A stretch of DNA of 64,000 nucleotides, taken from assembly GCF_011045015.1 (NCBI RefSeq), contig NZ_JAAKZY010000009.1, forward strand, positions 1 through 64,000, written 5' to 3'. This stretch comes from Streptomyces scabichelini. Its GTDB lineage: Bacteria; Actinomycetota; Actinomycetes; Streptomycetales; Streptomycetaceae. Shown here piece after piece: positions 17,153 to 26,110 of this stretch. The notes beneath the pieces were generated by a model. The model was not told where the DNA came from, did no database searches, and saw only the letters and a program-made list of their open reading frames with translations. Within the stretch, counting starts at the first letter, position 1. The number at the start of each line of letters is the position of its first letter. Made by a program: the position numbers and the translations under genes.

Positions 17153-18343
17153 TCACCTACACAGCTCGTCGTCGATCAGGTCGTTCTGGGTCTGCTGGCT
17201 GGACGAGTCCGAGGAGCCGTCGCCGGACGCGTTCAGGACCACGCCACGGCGGCCGTCAGCGCTGAATCCGTTGCGGGTCGTGTAGCCGGGAATGTCGCCG
17301 CCATGACCGTAGTAGACACCGCCGCAGGACAGCGGGACCTCCATCAGGCCAAGGCCGTAGCGCGCGCCGGCCCACCCGGGATCCAGCTCCGAGGCCCGTA
17401 CAGTCGTCTTCATCGCCGCCAGCTGCGCGGGGCGCAGCAGCTTGCCGCCCAGGAGCGCCTGGTAGAAGCGGCTCAGATCGGCCGTCGTACTGATCATGGC
17501 GCCCGCCGCGCCCCCGGCGGAAGGGTTGAGCGCGGTGACGTCGATCTCCGGGCCCGCCTCGTCGAAGGCGGAGTAGCCGTGCAGATGGCGGCCGGGGATC
17601 CGCGAGTCCGTCGTCGGAGCGAGGGTGTCGTGCAGGCCCAGCGGGCGGACGATTCGCGCGCTGACCTCCTGGGTCCAGTCGTTCCCGGTGATCTTCTTGA
17701 TGATCATTCCGGCGAGGACGTAGTTGGTGTTGGAGTAACTCCAACCGGTGCCGGGCTGGAAATTCGGGGCGTGCCGCATGCCGATGGCGGCCAGCTGCTC
17801 GGCGGTCCAGGTGGCGTAGCGGTTGGCTTGGTATCCGGCCTTGCTGGCGAACTCGGGGAAGTCCGCCGTGTAGTCGAACAGTCCGCTGGTGTGCTGGAGC
17901 AGCTGCCTGACGGTGAGCTTGCTGCCATCGTTGCCGTTGCCGGAGACCACTCCGGGCAGCCAGTGCTCCACGGTGTCGTCCAGCGACAGGCGTCCCTCGG
18001 CGACGAGTTGCAGCACCACCGTGGCGACGAACGTCTTGGTGGTGCTGGCGATCCGGAACCGGTCGCCGGGACGTGCACGGTCCCCAGTTGCTTGGTCGGC
18101 CACCCCTCCGGTGGTGCTCCGGGTACCGTGTGGTCCGGTCGAGCGGACCACCACCCCGGCGGTACCCGTCTTCATGATGGTGTCCACGTGTGCCTGCAGC
18201 GCCGTGCTGTCTGACGCGTGGTGCGTCCCGCCGCGCACCGAAACGGCTGCGGTCGCGCCCTCGGCGGGAACTGCCAGGGCAATACTGGCCAGCGCGGCCG
18301 CCAATGTCGTGGTCACCACACGGGAGATGAGTTCGGTCTTCAT
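17153..18343 (-). CDS. Secreted serine hydrolase, beta-lactamase/DD-carboxypeptidase family
   Basis: 396 residues. The N-terminus has a Sec signal: positive MKTELISR, then a hydrophobic Ala/Leu stretch ending near AEGATAA. The class C/DD-peptidase motifs are all visible: SxxK as STTK (Ser100, Lys103), the YSN triad in GWSYSNTNY, and a late HGG motif in YYGHGGDIPGY in place of KTG. This matches the S12 serine hydrolase family, such as the Streptomyces R61-type DD-peptidase and esterase relatives. It should act outside the cell on peptidoglycan peptides, esters or beta-lactams. It reads toward the IS701 remnant and looks intact. Confidence 0.9.
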   Translation of the reverse strand: MKTELISRVVTTTLAAALASIALAVPAEGATAAVSVRGGTHHASDSTALQAHVDTIMKTGTAGVVVRSTGPHGTRSTTGGVADQATGDRARPGDRFRIASTTKTFVATVVLQLVAEGRLSLDDTVEHWLPGVVSGNGNDGSKLTVRQLLQHTSGLFDYTADFPEFASKAGYQANRYATWTAEQLAAIGMRHAPNFQPGTGWSYSNTNYVLAGMIIKKITGNDWTQEVSARIVRPLGLHDTLAPTTDSRIPGRHLHGYSAFDEAGPEIDVTALNPSAGGAAGAMISTTADLSRFYQALLGGKLLRPAQLAAMKTTVRASELDPGWAGARYGLGLMEVPLSCGGVYYGHGGDIPGYTTRNGFSADGRRGVVLNASGDGSSDSSSQQTQNDLIDDELCR

Positions 18344-18554
18344 CGGTCGCGGACTCCTTGCGTTCGTTCAGGCCACCGCCCTGACATGACCATCACGCTA
18401 GGAACTCCGGCCGTGCGCCACGATCAAGCAGGCGGGCCGACCGGTGGAGGTGCGGCCACCCCGGAACGGGTAGCGCCTGCTGTATTGACCGGGCCCCGGC
18501 CCTGGTGGAGGAGTTTTCGACCAAGAGAGAACCGTCCCCACCAGAGCCTTCGCA

Positions 18555-18759
18555 TGCTCGCCCCTTGCTGCTCGCCGCCGGATAGCTCCGCCAGGCCGAT
18601 GGCTCAGCTGGCCGGCCAGTGCGACCCGCTCCGCCAGCGTCCGCAGCCAGTCGCGGTCCGCCGTCGGCCCGCCAGCCTCAGCGGCAGCGTGATGCTGTCC
18701 TCGTTGGAGAGGGAGGGGACCAGGTCAACGTTGGAGAGGGAGGGGACCAGGTCAACGGT
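18555..18759 (-). pseudogene. ABC transporter ATPase, downstream fragment beyond an IS insertion
   Basis: On the minus strand the sequence reads DLVPSLSN twice, then EDSITLPLRLAGRR, and in a shifted frame DWLRTLAERVALAGQLSHRP and ELSGGEQQG, the ABC signature motif. It continues the ATPase that begins at 20159, whose last codons before the IS read QAYDL. Walker B and the C-terminus are missing. The doubled VDLVPSLSN comes from a 27-base in-frame tandem duplication beside the IS end. Confidence 0.6.
18704..18757. repeat. 27-base tandem duplication
   Basis: Two perfect copies, 18704-18730 and 18731-18757, each beginning TTGGAGAGGG on the plus strand. In the ABC ATPase frame on the minus strand this adds nine residues in frame. 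It ends two bases from the left terminal repeat of the IS element, so it may reflect the insertion event or a separate slippage. Confidence 0.85.
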
Positions 18760-19855
18760 CTCGGGGGAAATTGAGATCTGGGCGTGCTGGTCTGGTGGTT
18801 CGGCTGGTGGGTGATCAGCAGGCGGTGTCGCGGACGAGGACGAGCTCGGTGCTGGTCTGTCGGCGGGTTGCGCGCTGGGTGGATCGGTCGGAGACGAGAC
18901 CGGCGATCGCGGGGTGGGTCTCGGCGTAGGTGTGGCGCCGTCCGGTGAACCTGCGCAGGGGCGCCCACTGGCGGAGCTCGGCGTTGGTGTGCTCGACGCA
19001 GATCCGGGCCGAGGACTGGCGGCGCCTGGCCTCCTGCCAGGCGTACTTGTCGCCGTCGCACGCCTCGTCCGCGGGCTTCTTCGGCGGTGCGCTGACCTGG
19101 CCGGGGAACTGCTTGGCCAGTCCCTGGTACCCAGAGTCGACCTTGGCCTTGACCGTGGGACGGGTCCGGAACTGCTCGGCGATGCCTGCGGTGCGCAGGG
19201 CGGTCTGATCGTGCATGCGGCCCGGCCGTACCGCGCCGGACAGCAGCGTGCGGCCCTGGCCGTCGCTGAACGTGGTGGTCCTGATGGTGTTCTGCCTGCG
19301 CTTGCCGGAGACGAGCGCCCGGCGGCCCGGGCGGGGCCTGAGGGCGGCGGACCTGAGTCTCGGCCCCGTCCATCCGCAGTTCGACGCCCTCGGCCTCGGC
19401 ATAGGCGAAGACGTCCGCCAGGGTCTTCAGCCGCAGTCCCGCCCGGTCGGGCACGGCGAACCCGCGGGCGGCGAGGAGCGGACGGACCTGACGGACGGCC
19501 TCGGAGACGGTGGAGCGGTCCACGGCGAACAGCTCGGCGAGCACTGCGTGGGGCAGCTGGTGGCGCAGATGGACCAGGGTGACCAGCAGCCGAAGAAGAC
19601 CAGCTTCGGCTTGCGCCCAGCCCCTTCCGCCCGCCGGTGCGGGCCACCCCGTACCGCACGCAGCGCGGACTGGCGGGCCGCTTCCCACGGTCCGGCGAGT
19701 TCGGCGAACAACTCGCCGAAATGTGCGCGGGAGACACCAGACAGGGCAGGATGGGAACAGACCGCACGGGCCCAGGTCAGCTTCGCAACTCAGCCAACCC
19801 GTGCGGTCCTTCTCATGTCACGGCCCGAACGGGGGTGATCGAAATTTCCCCCGAG
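18760..19855 (-). mobile_element. IS5-type insertion sequence inserted in an ABC ATPase gene
   Basis: About 1.1 kb. The left end CTCGGGGGAAATTGAGATC (18760-18778) and the right end, read on the minus strand as CTCGGGGGAAATTTCGATC (19837-19855), form imperfect terminal inverted repeats with 16 of 19 matches. A disrupted IS5-type transposase lies between. Both flanks belong to the same ABC ATPase frame, which fixes the insertion site. I could not define a target duplication with certainty. A hairpin with arms GACCGCACGGG and CCCGTGCGGTC at 19760-19808 lies inside the right end. Confidence 0.7.
18815..19711 (-). pseudogene. IS5-type transposase, frame-disrupted
   Basis: The N-terminal part reads LPHAVLAELFAVDRSTVSEA, a helix-turn-helix, then LKTLADVFAYAEAEGVELRM. 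In the next frame the catalytic region follows: NTIRTTTFSDGQGRTLLSGA, VRPGRMHDQTALRTAGI, VKAKVDSGYQGLAKQFP and ICVEHTNAELRQWAPLRRF. These match DDE transposases of the IS5 family. At least two shifts, near 19600 and 19360, prevent a full product. Confidence 0.7.
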
Positions 19856-20159
19856 GTCGTAAGCCTGGGGCCCGAACCCGACGCGTTACCGGCGCAGTTG
19901 GGTACGGCGGGACTCGTTCAGCCCGGCGATCTCGTGGCCGTCGATGCAGAACGCTTCCCGACGTCGGGGAGTCGAGCCCGGCGGCACAGTGCATCAGCGT
20001 GGTCTTGCCGGAGTCCGAGGGGCCCATCACGGCGAGGAAGGTGCCGCGTTGCACGGTCAACGACGCGTCGTCGAGGGCGCGTACGCTGCCCGGGTAGGCC
20101 GTGCTGACGCCCGCCAGAGCGATGGCGGGGGCGCCGACGGCAGTGTTGGCGGCGTTCAT
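19856..20159 (-). pseudogene. ABC transporter ATPase (MacB/LolD-like), N-terminal part
   Basis: From ATG 20159 the protein reads MNAANTAVGAPAIALAGVST, then VRALDDASLTVQRGTFLAVM and the Walker A loop GPSDSGKTT. A frameshift near 19965 follows, with IDGHEIAGLNESRRTQLRR and, beyond a stop, QAYDL at the IS border. This is the N-terminal third of an exporter-type ATPase. Its ATG overlaps the stop of the small membrane protein gene, showing a former operon. The IS insertion and the shift make it inactive; the rest is at 18555-18759. Confidence 0.65.
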
Positions 20160-20368
20160 CGCCGGCCGCGCAGGTTCCGTACGACGAGAGTGCCTGCGCA
20201 CAGGACGGTGATCGCGCCGCACACCAGGTGCACCCAGGTGTCGGCGCCGCCGAAGGAGGCCGTCATGTTGGCGAGCGCGCTGGCCACCACCACCATCCAG
20301 AGCAGGGTGCGGGCGATGTCTCCGGAGCTGAGCCGGTCGGTGGGATCGGGGGTCGTCGTGTGCTGCAT
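20156..20368 (-). CDS. Small membrane protein, two predicted helices
   Basis: 70 residues. Two hydrophobic stretches, TLLWMVVVASALANMTA and VHLVCGAITVLCAGTLVV, are separated by a short loop, and the C-terminus is basic (RNLRGRR). It overlaps the start of the broken ABC ATPase gene and lies opposite a histidine kinase gene. A place in a sensor/ABC-exporter locus is likely, but it has no recognisable family motif. Confidence 0.6.
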   Translation of the reverse strand: MQHTTTPDPTDRLSSGDIARTLLWMVVVASALANMTASFGGADTWVHLVCGAITVLCAGTLVVRNLRGRR

Positions 20369-20535
20369 GGGGGCTGCTCCCGAAGTCTTGTGGGGTGGTT
20401 CTGCGGTGGCCGTGTGCCGTTCCTGCTGTCGTCACCGACGCTATGGATCAGCACCTCTGGCGGCCGATCCCGCAGCCCGCCCGGTTCGGGGTACAGCAGG
20501 CTGTACTGCCCCGCCGCTTGGGTGACGGCGAACTC

Positions 20536-20600
20536 GCCTGCATCGCATGGTTTGCCACGGACAACTTGTCCGTGGATAAGTACGGCGTTCATCCGGATTC
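20536..20600 (+). repeat. Promoter-like repeat, copy 3 of 3 (core only)
   Basis: The core shared with 7463-7619 and 12635-12791, including the perfect palindrome at 20555-20575 between TTGCCA and GATAAG. This copy ends about 24 bases before the ATG of the histidine kinase gene at 20624, where it could act as a working promoter with an operator in its spacer. Confidence 0.65.
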
Positions 20601-20623
20601 TGTGGCGGCATAGGGTCGTTCAC

Positions 20624-21934
20624 ATGACGGCGGGCAGGAGTGGAGCGGCAGACCGGCGCGAGAGCCGCGAGAGCTTCAAGGGCATCGCGCTACGGAGCCT
20701 GAGCGCTGCCGATGTGTCGATCGCCCAGCTGGCGTCCGGGCTCAACACGGCTCTGCTCGCCATCCTGTTGCTGCTGTGGCTGACTTTCACTGCCGCGACG
20801 AGCGTCGTCGGCGTCGGACTGCTCATGGCACCCGCGCTCCTGCGCACCCTGCACGCCCTGGCTGACCGGGAACGCGGCCGGCTCGCCCGCTGGGGCCCCG
20901 AGGTCGCCGCCCCGGAGCCCCCGCCCACGCGGCTGCGGGCCGCCCTCGTCGACCGCACCACCTGCCGCGAACTGGGCTGGCTGGTCCGGCACTCCACCGT
21001 GGGGGCGCTGCTCGGCCTGCTCGGCGTCCTGCTGCCGGTTTTCGCGGTGCGGGACACCGCTTTCCCGCTGTACTGGACGTTCATGCCCGAGGGCGCGACT
21101 GCCACCTCCGTGGGCATCGGAAACGCGCACACCTGGCCGGAAGCCGTCGCTGTGACGCTGCTGGGCGTGGGCTGGATCGCCATCATCCTGGGGCTGACGC
21201 CCCGTATGGCCCGGCTCCAGGCGGGCCTCGGGCGACGGCTCCTGTCGGCCGGTCTCGACGTCGATCTGTCCCTGCGCGTCGCGGAGTTGACCGCCACACG
21301 TGCTGCCGCCCTGGACGCCCACGCCACCGAACTGCGTCGCATCGAACGCTCGTTGCACGACGGTGCGCAGAACCGGCTCCTCTCCGTCGCCATGCTGATC
21401 GGGGCGTCCCGCCGCATGGTGACCCGCGATCCGGCGGGCGCCGACGAACTCCTGGAACGCGCCCAGTCCGCCGCCGAACAGGCGCTGGCCGAGCTGCGTA
21501 CCGTCGCCCGCGCCATCCTGCCGCCGGTGCTGGCGGACCGAGGCCTCGCGGGCGCGCTCGCCGGTCTCGCCGCGAACTGCGCGGTGCCCTGCCGGATCGA
21601 CGTGGACGTGCCCGAACGCCGCGCCGCCTCCGTCGACGCGACCGCCTACTTCGTGGTCGCCGAGGCCCTGACCAACATCGCCAAGCACAGCGGCGCCCGG
21701 CACGCCGTCGTCACGGCACGCGGCGGCGGGGGCCGACTCGTACTGTCCGTCGAGGACGATGGCAGGGGCGGCGCCGGGGGCAACTCCCGGGCTTTCGGCG
21801 CCGGAGGAGAGGACGGCGGCTCCGGGCTTACCGGCATCCGTCGCCGCATCGCGGCACACGACGGCGGCCTCACCCTGACCAGCCCGCCCGGTGGCCCGAC
21901 CGTCCTGACAGTGGATCTTCCCTGTGGATCGTGA
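20624..21934 (+). CDS. Sensor histidine kinase (NarL/LuxR-type two-component system)
   Basis: 436 residues. The N-terminal half has about four hydrophobic segments, for example ALLAILLLLWLTFTAATSVV, VGALLGLLGVLLPVFAV and VAVTLLGVGWIAIILGL. A HisKA_3 dimerisation domain follows with ELRRIERSLHDGAQNRLLSV, where His245 is the phosphorylated residue. A HATPase_c domain shows EALTNIAKHSGA (N box) and DDGRGG (G1 box). Streptomyces has many such kinases paired with LuxR-type regulators. The partner regulator directly downstream is broken. Longer in-frame starts upstream run through the repeat and are unlikely. Confidence 0.88.
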   Translation: MTAGRSGAADRRESRESFKGIALRSLSAADVSIAQLASGLNTALLAILLLLWLTFTAATSVVGVGLLMAPALLRTLHALADRERGRLARWGPEVAAPEPPPTRLRAALVDRTTCRELGWLVRHSTVGALLGLLGVLLPVFAVRDTAFPLYWTFMPEGATATSVGIGNAHTWPEAVAVTLLGVGWIAIILGLTPRMARLQAGLGRRLLSAGLDVDLSLRVAELTATRAAALDAHATELRRIERSLHDGAQNRLLSVAMLIGASRRMVTRDPAGADELLERAQSAAEQALAELRTVARAILPPVLADRGLAGALAGLAANCAVPCRIDVDVPERRAASVDATAYFVVAEALTNIAKHSGARHAVVTARGGGGRLVLSVEDDGRGGAGGNSRAFGAGGEDGGSGLTGIRRRIAAHDGGLTLTSPPGGPTVLTVDLPCGS

Positions 21935-21985
21935 CGACCGGAGCCCGACCTGTGGAGCCCGACCTGTGGATCCTGTGGAGCCTGA

Positions 21986-22355
21986 CATGCGGATCGTGAT
22001 AGCCGAGGACGAATCCCCTGCTGCGTGAGGGGCTCGCCCTGCTGCTGCGCGCCGAGGGGCTCGACGTGGTGGCCACCACGGGTACCCCCGACGAGGCGCT
22101 GGTTGCCATCGACGTGCACAAGCCGGGCGTCGCCATCCGCGACGTACGGATGCCGCCGACCCACACCGACGAGGGATCGTCGCCGCGGTCGAGGCCCGGC
22201 GCCGACGGCCCGATCTTGCTGTGCTCGTGCTGTCCGCGTACGTCGAGCAGAGTTTCGCCACCGAGTTGCTCGGCGGCGGGGTGAACGGCCTCGGCTATCT
22301 GCTCAAGGAACGGGTCGGCCGGGTCGAGGAGTTCCTGGACGCGCTACGGCGGGTG
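21986..22355 (+). pseudogene. Response regulator, receiver domain only, frame-disrupted and truncated
   Basis: ATG 21986 begins MRIVIAEDE, then a one-base insertion near 22013 causes a stop. In the next frame it continues LREGLALLLRAEGLDVVATT, DEALVAIDVHKPGVAIRDVR and MPPTHTDEG. After a second shift near 22170 it reads VAAVEARRRRPDLAVLVLSA and LLGGGVNGLGYLLKERV. The phospho-acceptor Asp appears lost (AIRDVRMP in place of the usual DIRMP context). It ends at FLDALRRV, exactly where a truncated IS110 transposase begins. The DNA-binding half is gone. Confidence 0.7.
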
Positions 22356-23227
22356 TTGAGCCGGTGGCGGACGTTGTTGCCGCTGGAGGCGTCCAGGGGT
22401 GCGCTGCCGGTGTAACGGGCGAAGTGGTGCTCGGTCGGGAAGCGGCTGACGTCGCCGACGTGGCCGATGACCTTGGCGGCCAGCACGGTGCCCAGACCCG
22501 GCAGAGTGGTCAGCCCGGTGCGGGTCACCGCGAGGGCGTCGCGCATCTCGGCTTCGTTGTCCTTGACCTGCCGGTCCAGGCGCCGCAGGTCGGCCAGCAG
22601 GTTGCGGGCTATGTCCCGGCGGCAGGCATCCGTGGCCGTCACGGCGCGGATGGCCTTCATGGCGACGGCCGCCTTGTCGGCGGACAGGCCGGTGGGGGCG
22701 CCGCCGGGCAGGAGGTCGCGCAGGACGGCGTGGAGCCGGTTGAGGACGCGGGTGCGTTCGTGGACCAGGTCATCGTGACGTTCGGTCAGCAGCCGCAGGA
22801 TCGTGGTCTGGTCTTCGGGCTCGACGGGCCGCAGGTCGTGGCGGAACAGGGCGACTTGGGCGACATGGAAAGCGTCTTTCGCGTCCGTCTTGCGGTCTCC
22901 GCCGGTGGTCAGCAGCCGGGCCCGGGCCGACAGCGTGGAGGGCACGTCCACCACGTTGTCGCCCGCGGCGGCCAGCTGCTGGGCGAGCGTACGGCCCAGG
23001 CCGCGGGCGCCTTCGACGGCGAAGCGGCGCTCGGGCCACTGCTCGCACCAGCGCATCAGCTGGCGGAAGGTGCCGGCGTTGACGACGAACCGACGCTGGG
23101 CCACCAGGTGGCCTGCCGGGTCGACGGCGACGGCGGTGTGGGAGGACTTGTGAGGATCGACACCGATCAGGATCACGGGCAGCCGGCCTTGTACTCGCTG
23201 AGACAGGGAAGGGGGTGCGGTGGGCAT
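22355..23227 (-). mobile_element. IS110-family transposase, 3'-truncated
   Basis: About 290 residues remain of roughly 400. The N-terminal DEDD nuclease region reads VILIGVDPHKSSHTAVAVDP, then RFAVEGARGLGRTLAQQLAA and GDRKTDAKDAFHVAQVALF. The Transposase_20 region reads LTTLPGLGTVLAAKVIGHVG and FARYTGSAPLDASSG. Similarity stops after NNVRHRLN at the junction with the response regulator fragment, so the C-terminal serine-containing part is missing. The open frame runs on to 22295 only by chance. Probably inactive. Confidence 0.8.
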
Positions 23228-23240
23228 CCTGACTTGAAGT

Positions 23241-23537
23241 CACCGTGTCACCTTCATGCCTCTGTCGAGCCACACCGCGCGGGTGCCGGCCGGCGGCGGC
23301 ACGCTATGAGTGAGCCAGCCCGCGCGGAGCGGCAAGGAGCACTTGCGGGCCCGTGCCGACCGGCACCCTGGACGCTACGGCTGCAGACCGTGCATCTGGG
23401 CTCAATTGAACAAGTCAGGAGCCCGGCCAGAGGTCTCATCACTGTCTTGTCCGTCTGCCCGACCGGCGCGCATACCGCCCCTCACGTGTCGTACGGAAGG
23501 GCAGCGAACACCAGCATGGCAGCGGATGAGATAGGCG
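23241..23537. other. Intergenic, no gene seen
   Basis: Sequence between the IS110 remnant and a small minus-strand ORF. No codon bias, ribosome-binding site or known motif is visible. It may include the left boundary of the IS110 element. Confidence 0.35.
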
Positions 23538-23738
23538 TCATCGGCGGGATTCGACACCCACACCGACACCCACCAGGCCGCGATCATCGACACGATCGGC
23601 CGCCACCGTCGGGTGTCGCAACCACCGATGGAAACCGCCCGGCATCGACTTCACGTCGGCACCCTGAACACTGTCGTCGGCCGCGGCAAGCGACACGCTG
23701 CCCGAGGTCTCGATCCGGTGATCCGTCGTCGTACTCAT
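23538..23738 (-). CDS. Short hypothetical ORF, possibly a 5' gene remnant
   Basis: 66 residues starting MSTTTDHRIETSGSVSLAAA. The ATG at 23738 has a strong AAAGGAG site at good spacing, the main reason to list it. The second half is rich in Gly/Val/Asp without similarity I can name, and it ends amid unrelated sequence near an IS. It may be the start of a lost gene rather than a true small protein. Confidence 0.3.
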   Translation of the reverse strand: MSTTTDHRIETSGSVSLAAADDSVQGADVKSMPGGFHRWLRHPTVAADRVDDRGLVGVGVGVESRR

Positions 23739-24095
23739 CAGGTGACTCCTTTGGGGAAGATCACACCTGATTCATGACACTCCCGAGATGAGTGAGATCG
23801 GGCTGCGGGACGGCGCTGGTACACCATCGGGATCCTGGCCGCACTGGGCTGGGGACGGGTCCGGCATGCTGACGTCCGTTACCGGCAACGGCCGGGATCT
23901 TTCGCCGATCCTGCTCGCGGCACTGACCAGGCGGTTTGCCACCGTCTTCGTACTCTGTGTGGGAGATGGGAGCCGTGGAACGATCCGCCACCGGCATCCG
24001 AAGCACGTGCAGGTTCTGCGCTGCGCGAGCGCCATGCACGGTGCGGCCATGTGGACCATGCAGGCCCGGCGGTTCGCCGGCCGAGGGGTGTCCCG

Positions 24096-25600
24096 ATGAA
24101 CGACTTGCACCGGTGCCGGTTGGCGTTGCCTGCGCTCATGGTGGCCGCTGCCGCAGCCGGGGCGGCGTTCCACGGAGTGTTCGGCTACGGCCCGCTGCTC
24201 CTGCCCGTGGCGGTCGCCGCCGCCGTTCCTGTAACCCTCTCCTACCTCCTGCGCCGGGCATCCTTGGAGGTCACCTGCGTTGTCTCGGCGGTGCTCTGGC
24301 TCATGACCTCGTCTCTCACGCTGAGGATGGGGGAACCTGTGGTTGTCGGGCTGACCGGGACGCTGGAGGGCGAGGTCAACGGGTGGGCCCGACTGCTGAG
24401 CGTGTCGATCCCGGCTCCGGTCCGCCCGGATCTGCTGACTGTCGGCATCCCGGCTGGCAAGCCTACGACCCTCGCGCGCACGTGCACGCCCCCAGTGTCC
24501 CCGCGACGACGCCCGATCTCCTGGCGCTCGTGGCCCGCATGGCGACGGCAGAGCCCGACTCCGTCGCTCTTCGAGGCTTCAGAGCCCGCCCGATGGCGAG
24601 TGGGCGTCCTCACCCTTTTCGACGGGGTGCGATGGTCTTCGGACGCCGTGTTCCGGGTTGGCGGACCCACCATCACCATGCCCGCCCCGGACGGTTCGCC
24701 CCTGCGCGAGGACGTCAGGATCCTGGACTTGACCGGGCAGTTACTCCCGGTCGCCGAGCAGCCCGCACGTCTGGTGGGCGACGGTCTGGCAGCCGACGCG
24801 ACGGCCGGTCTCGCCCTCCACGCCCAGGGACTGGAGCAGGGCTATCGCTACGGTCTCGACGCCGTACGGACACGAGTACGCACCCCGGCGCAGCAGTCGG
24901 CGCAGCGGGTGAGTCGGGATGACCCGCAGCTGACGAAGCTGCCCTTGGGAATCCCCGCGAGCCTACGGGACTTTGCGGAGTCGACCCACTAGTGAGCGGC
25001 CACACCGTACGAGAAGGCCACAGCGCTTGCCCGGGGGCTCCGCAGGAACTCCACGTATGTCCCCACGGCCGAGAACGACGCGTCCTATGGCGCCGTCGGA
25101 CGGTTCCTGACCGAACGCCGTGGATCGGCGACCGCGTTCGCCGTGACCTTCGTCCTCGCCACCAGGGTTCTCCACCTGCCCGCCAGGGTCATGGTCGGTT
25201 TCACTGCGGGGAAGCAGCAGCCGGGAGCCGGTTACGTCGTGCGGGAAGCAACGCCACCGCCTGAGGTGAGGTGAAGTTCGAGCATCTCGGCTGGGTCGCG
25301 TTCAACCCCCTGCCCGCTCCCAGCACCGCCGCCCCCGACGAGGGGTCGACCACCTCACCGTCACCCCGGCCCGGTACAGCGAGTCCGACTCCGAGTCCGA
25401 CAGCGAGCACGCCCCGCGCAACCCCGACAGGTGCCACGCGGACGGGGAAACACCGCGGCGCGCACCGGCCATCGGTCACCGAAGTGCCACGCTTGCGAGC
25501 GCGCCAGCTGCGACACCCGCAGAGCTGCCGGGAGTACCGGATACCGCAGCACAAGCGCCCGAACACCGAGCCACCCGAAGAGGTTGGAGCTTAAGTTCGC
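24096..25600 (+). pseudogene. TgpA/DUF3488-type transglutaminase-like membrane protein, degenerate
   Basis: ATG 24096 with a GAGGGG site begins MNDLHRCRLALPALMVAAAA and shows two or three N-terminal membrane helices, followed by an extracellular-type segment. A stop at 24990 interrupts it. Further pieces continue in other frames: ATALARGLRRNSTYVPTAEN, SYGAVGRFLTERRGSATAFA, LHLPARVMVGFTAG and FEHLGWVAFNPLPAPS. These correspond to a transglutaminase core and its proline-rich tail. The catalytic Cys and the DxHAW His/Asp region are not recognisable. Stops, shifts and missing catalytic residues mark a dead gene. Confidence 0.55.
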
Positions 25601-25661
25601 GTACCGGCGTTGCCACAGGCAGACCGCTACCGGCTCTTCTGACCGTCAGGGTGCAGTTCGT

Positions 25662-25973
25662 TCATTGCGTGTCTCCATTGGGGTGGTTGAGATCTGGCGG
25701 GTAGCCCTTGGCGCGCAGCCAGCTATCAAGCGCCAGCGCGACGATGTCGCCGTGGGGGGTGCCGTTGTCGGCGTTGTAGCGGCGGATGCGGCGCTGGAGC
25801 TGGAGGGCTTCGGGTACGGCGTAGTTGAGCTGCCCCCGCGAGGTGTGGCGTGTTTTGATGATCGCTTCTGTGTCGGGGTGCGGGATGAAGGGGTCGTCGG
25901 TGGGTCCGGGCTGGGCTTCGAGGAGGTTGGCGAGGTCGCGCAGCAGGCGGACGTGGTGGGTGTTGGCGGGCAT
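25662..25973 (-). CDS. Small ribbon-helix-helix-type partition/DNA-binding protein
   Basis: 103 residues. Its C-terminal half, QLNYAVPEALQLQRRIRRYN with GDIVALALDSWLRAKG, matches the C-terminus of the next gene upstream (SSVPAALKLKRRIKRFALDN with GDFVAVAMDEWLTTRG). The pattern of a short beta strand then two helices suggests a ribbon-helix-helix fold, as in small ParB-type centromere-binding proteins. It follows a set of short repeats and a hairpin and lies in line with parA. Role in plasmid partition or autoregulation is inferred. Confidence 0.6.
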   Translation of the reverse strand: MPANTHHVRLLRDLANLLEAQPGPTDDPFIPHPDTEAIIKTRHTSRGQLNYAVPEALQLQRRIRRYNADNGTPHGDIVALALDSWLRAKGYPPDLNHPNGDTQ

Positions 25974-25992
25974 GGTGGTGCTCCGGGGTTGC

Positions 25993-26050
25993 TGCGACTA
26001 GTCGAATAGTGATCCGCCTAGTCGACTATCGGGCTATTGGAATAGTCGGC
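25993..26050. repeat. Short partly palindromic repeats, candidate centromere (parS-like) or operator
   Basis: Three related elements about 17 to 20 bases apart: ACTAGTCGAATAGT, CCTAGTCGACTAT and CTATTGGAATAGTCGG. They share TAGTCGA or AATAGT cores, and the middle one contains the palindrome TAGTCGACTA. They lie between two RHH-type protein genes and next to parA, the usual place of a centromere or of autoregulatory operators in plasmid partition loci. They are conspicuously AT-rich for this window. Confidence 0.5.
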
Positions 26051-26086
26051 AGGGTGGACGCGGTCCCGCTAGACCGCGTCCACCCT
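26051..26086. terminator. Perfect 15-bp hairpin
   Basis: Arms AGGGTGGACGCGGTC and GACCGCGTCCACCCT pair perfectly around a six-base loop (CCGCTA). It lies just past the stop of the minus-strand gene at 26111 and fits a terminator, although no T run follows, as is common in actinomycetes. It could also be part of the partition site. Confidence 0.6.
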
Positions 26087-26110
26087 GTGCCGAAGTGAAG
26101 CGTCGGATGG

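Noticed and set aside
18704..18757. CRISPR-like repeat
   Set aside because: Only two directly adjacent copies without spacers; it is a tandem duplication in a coding sequence.
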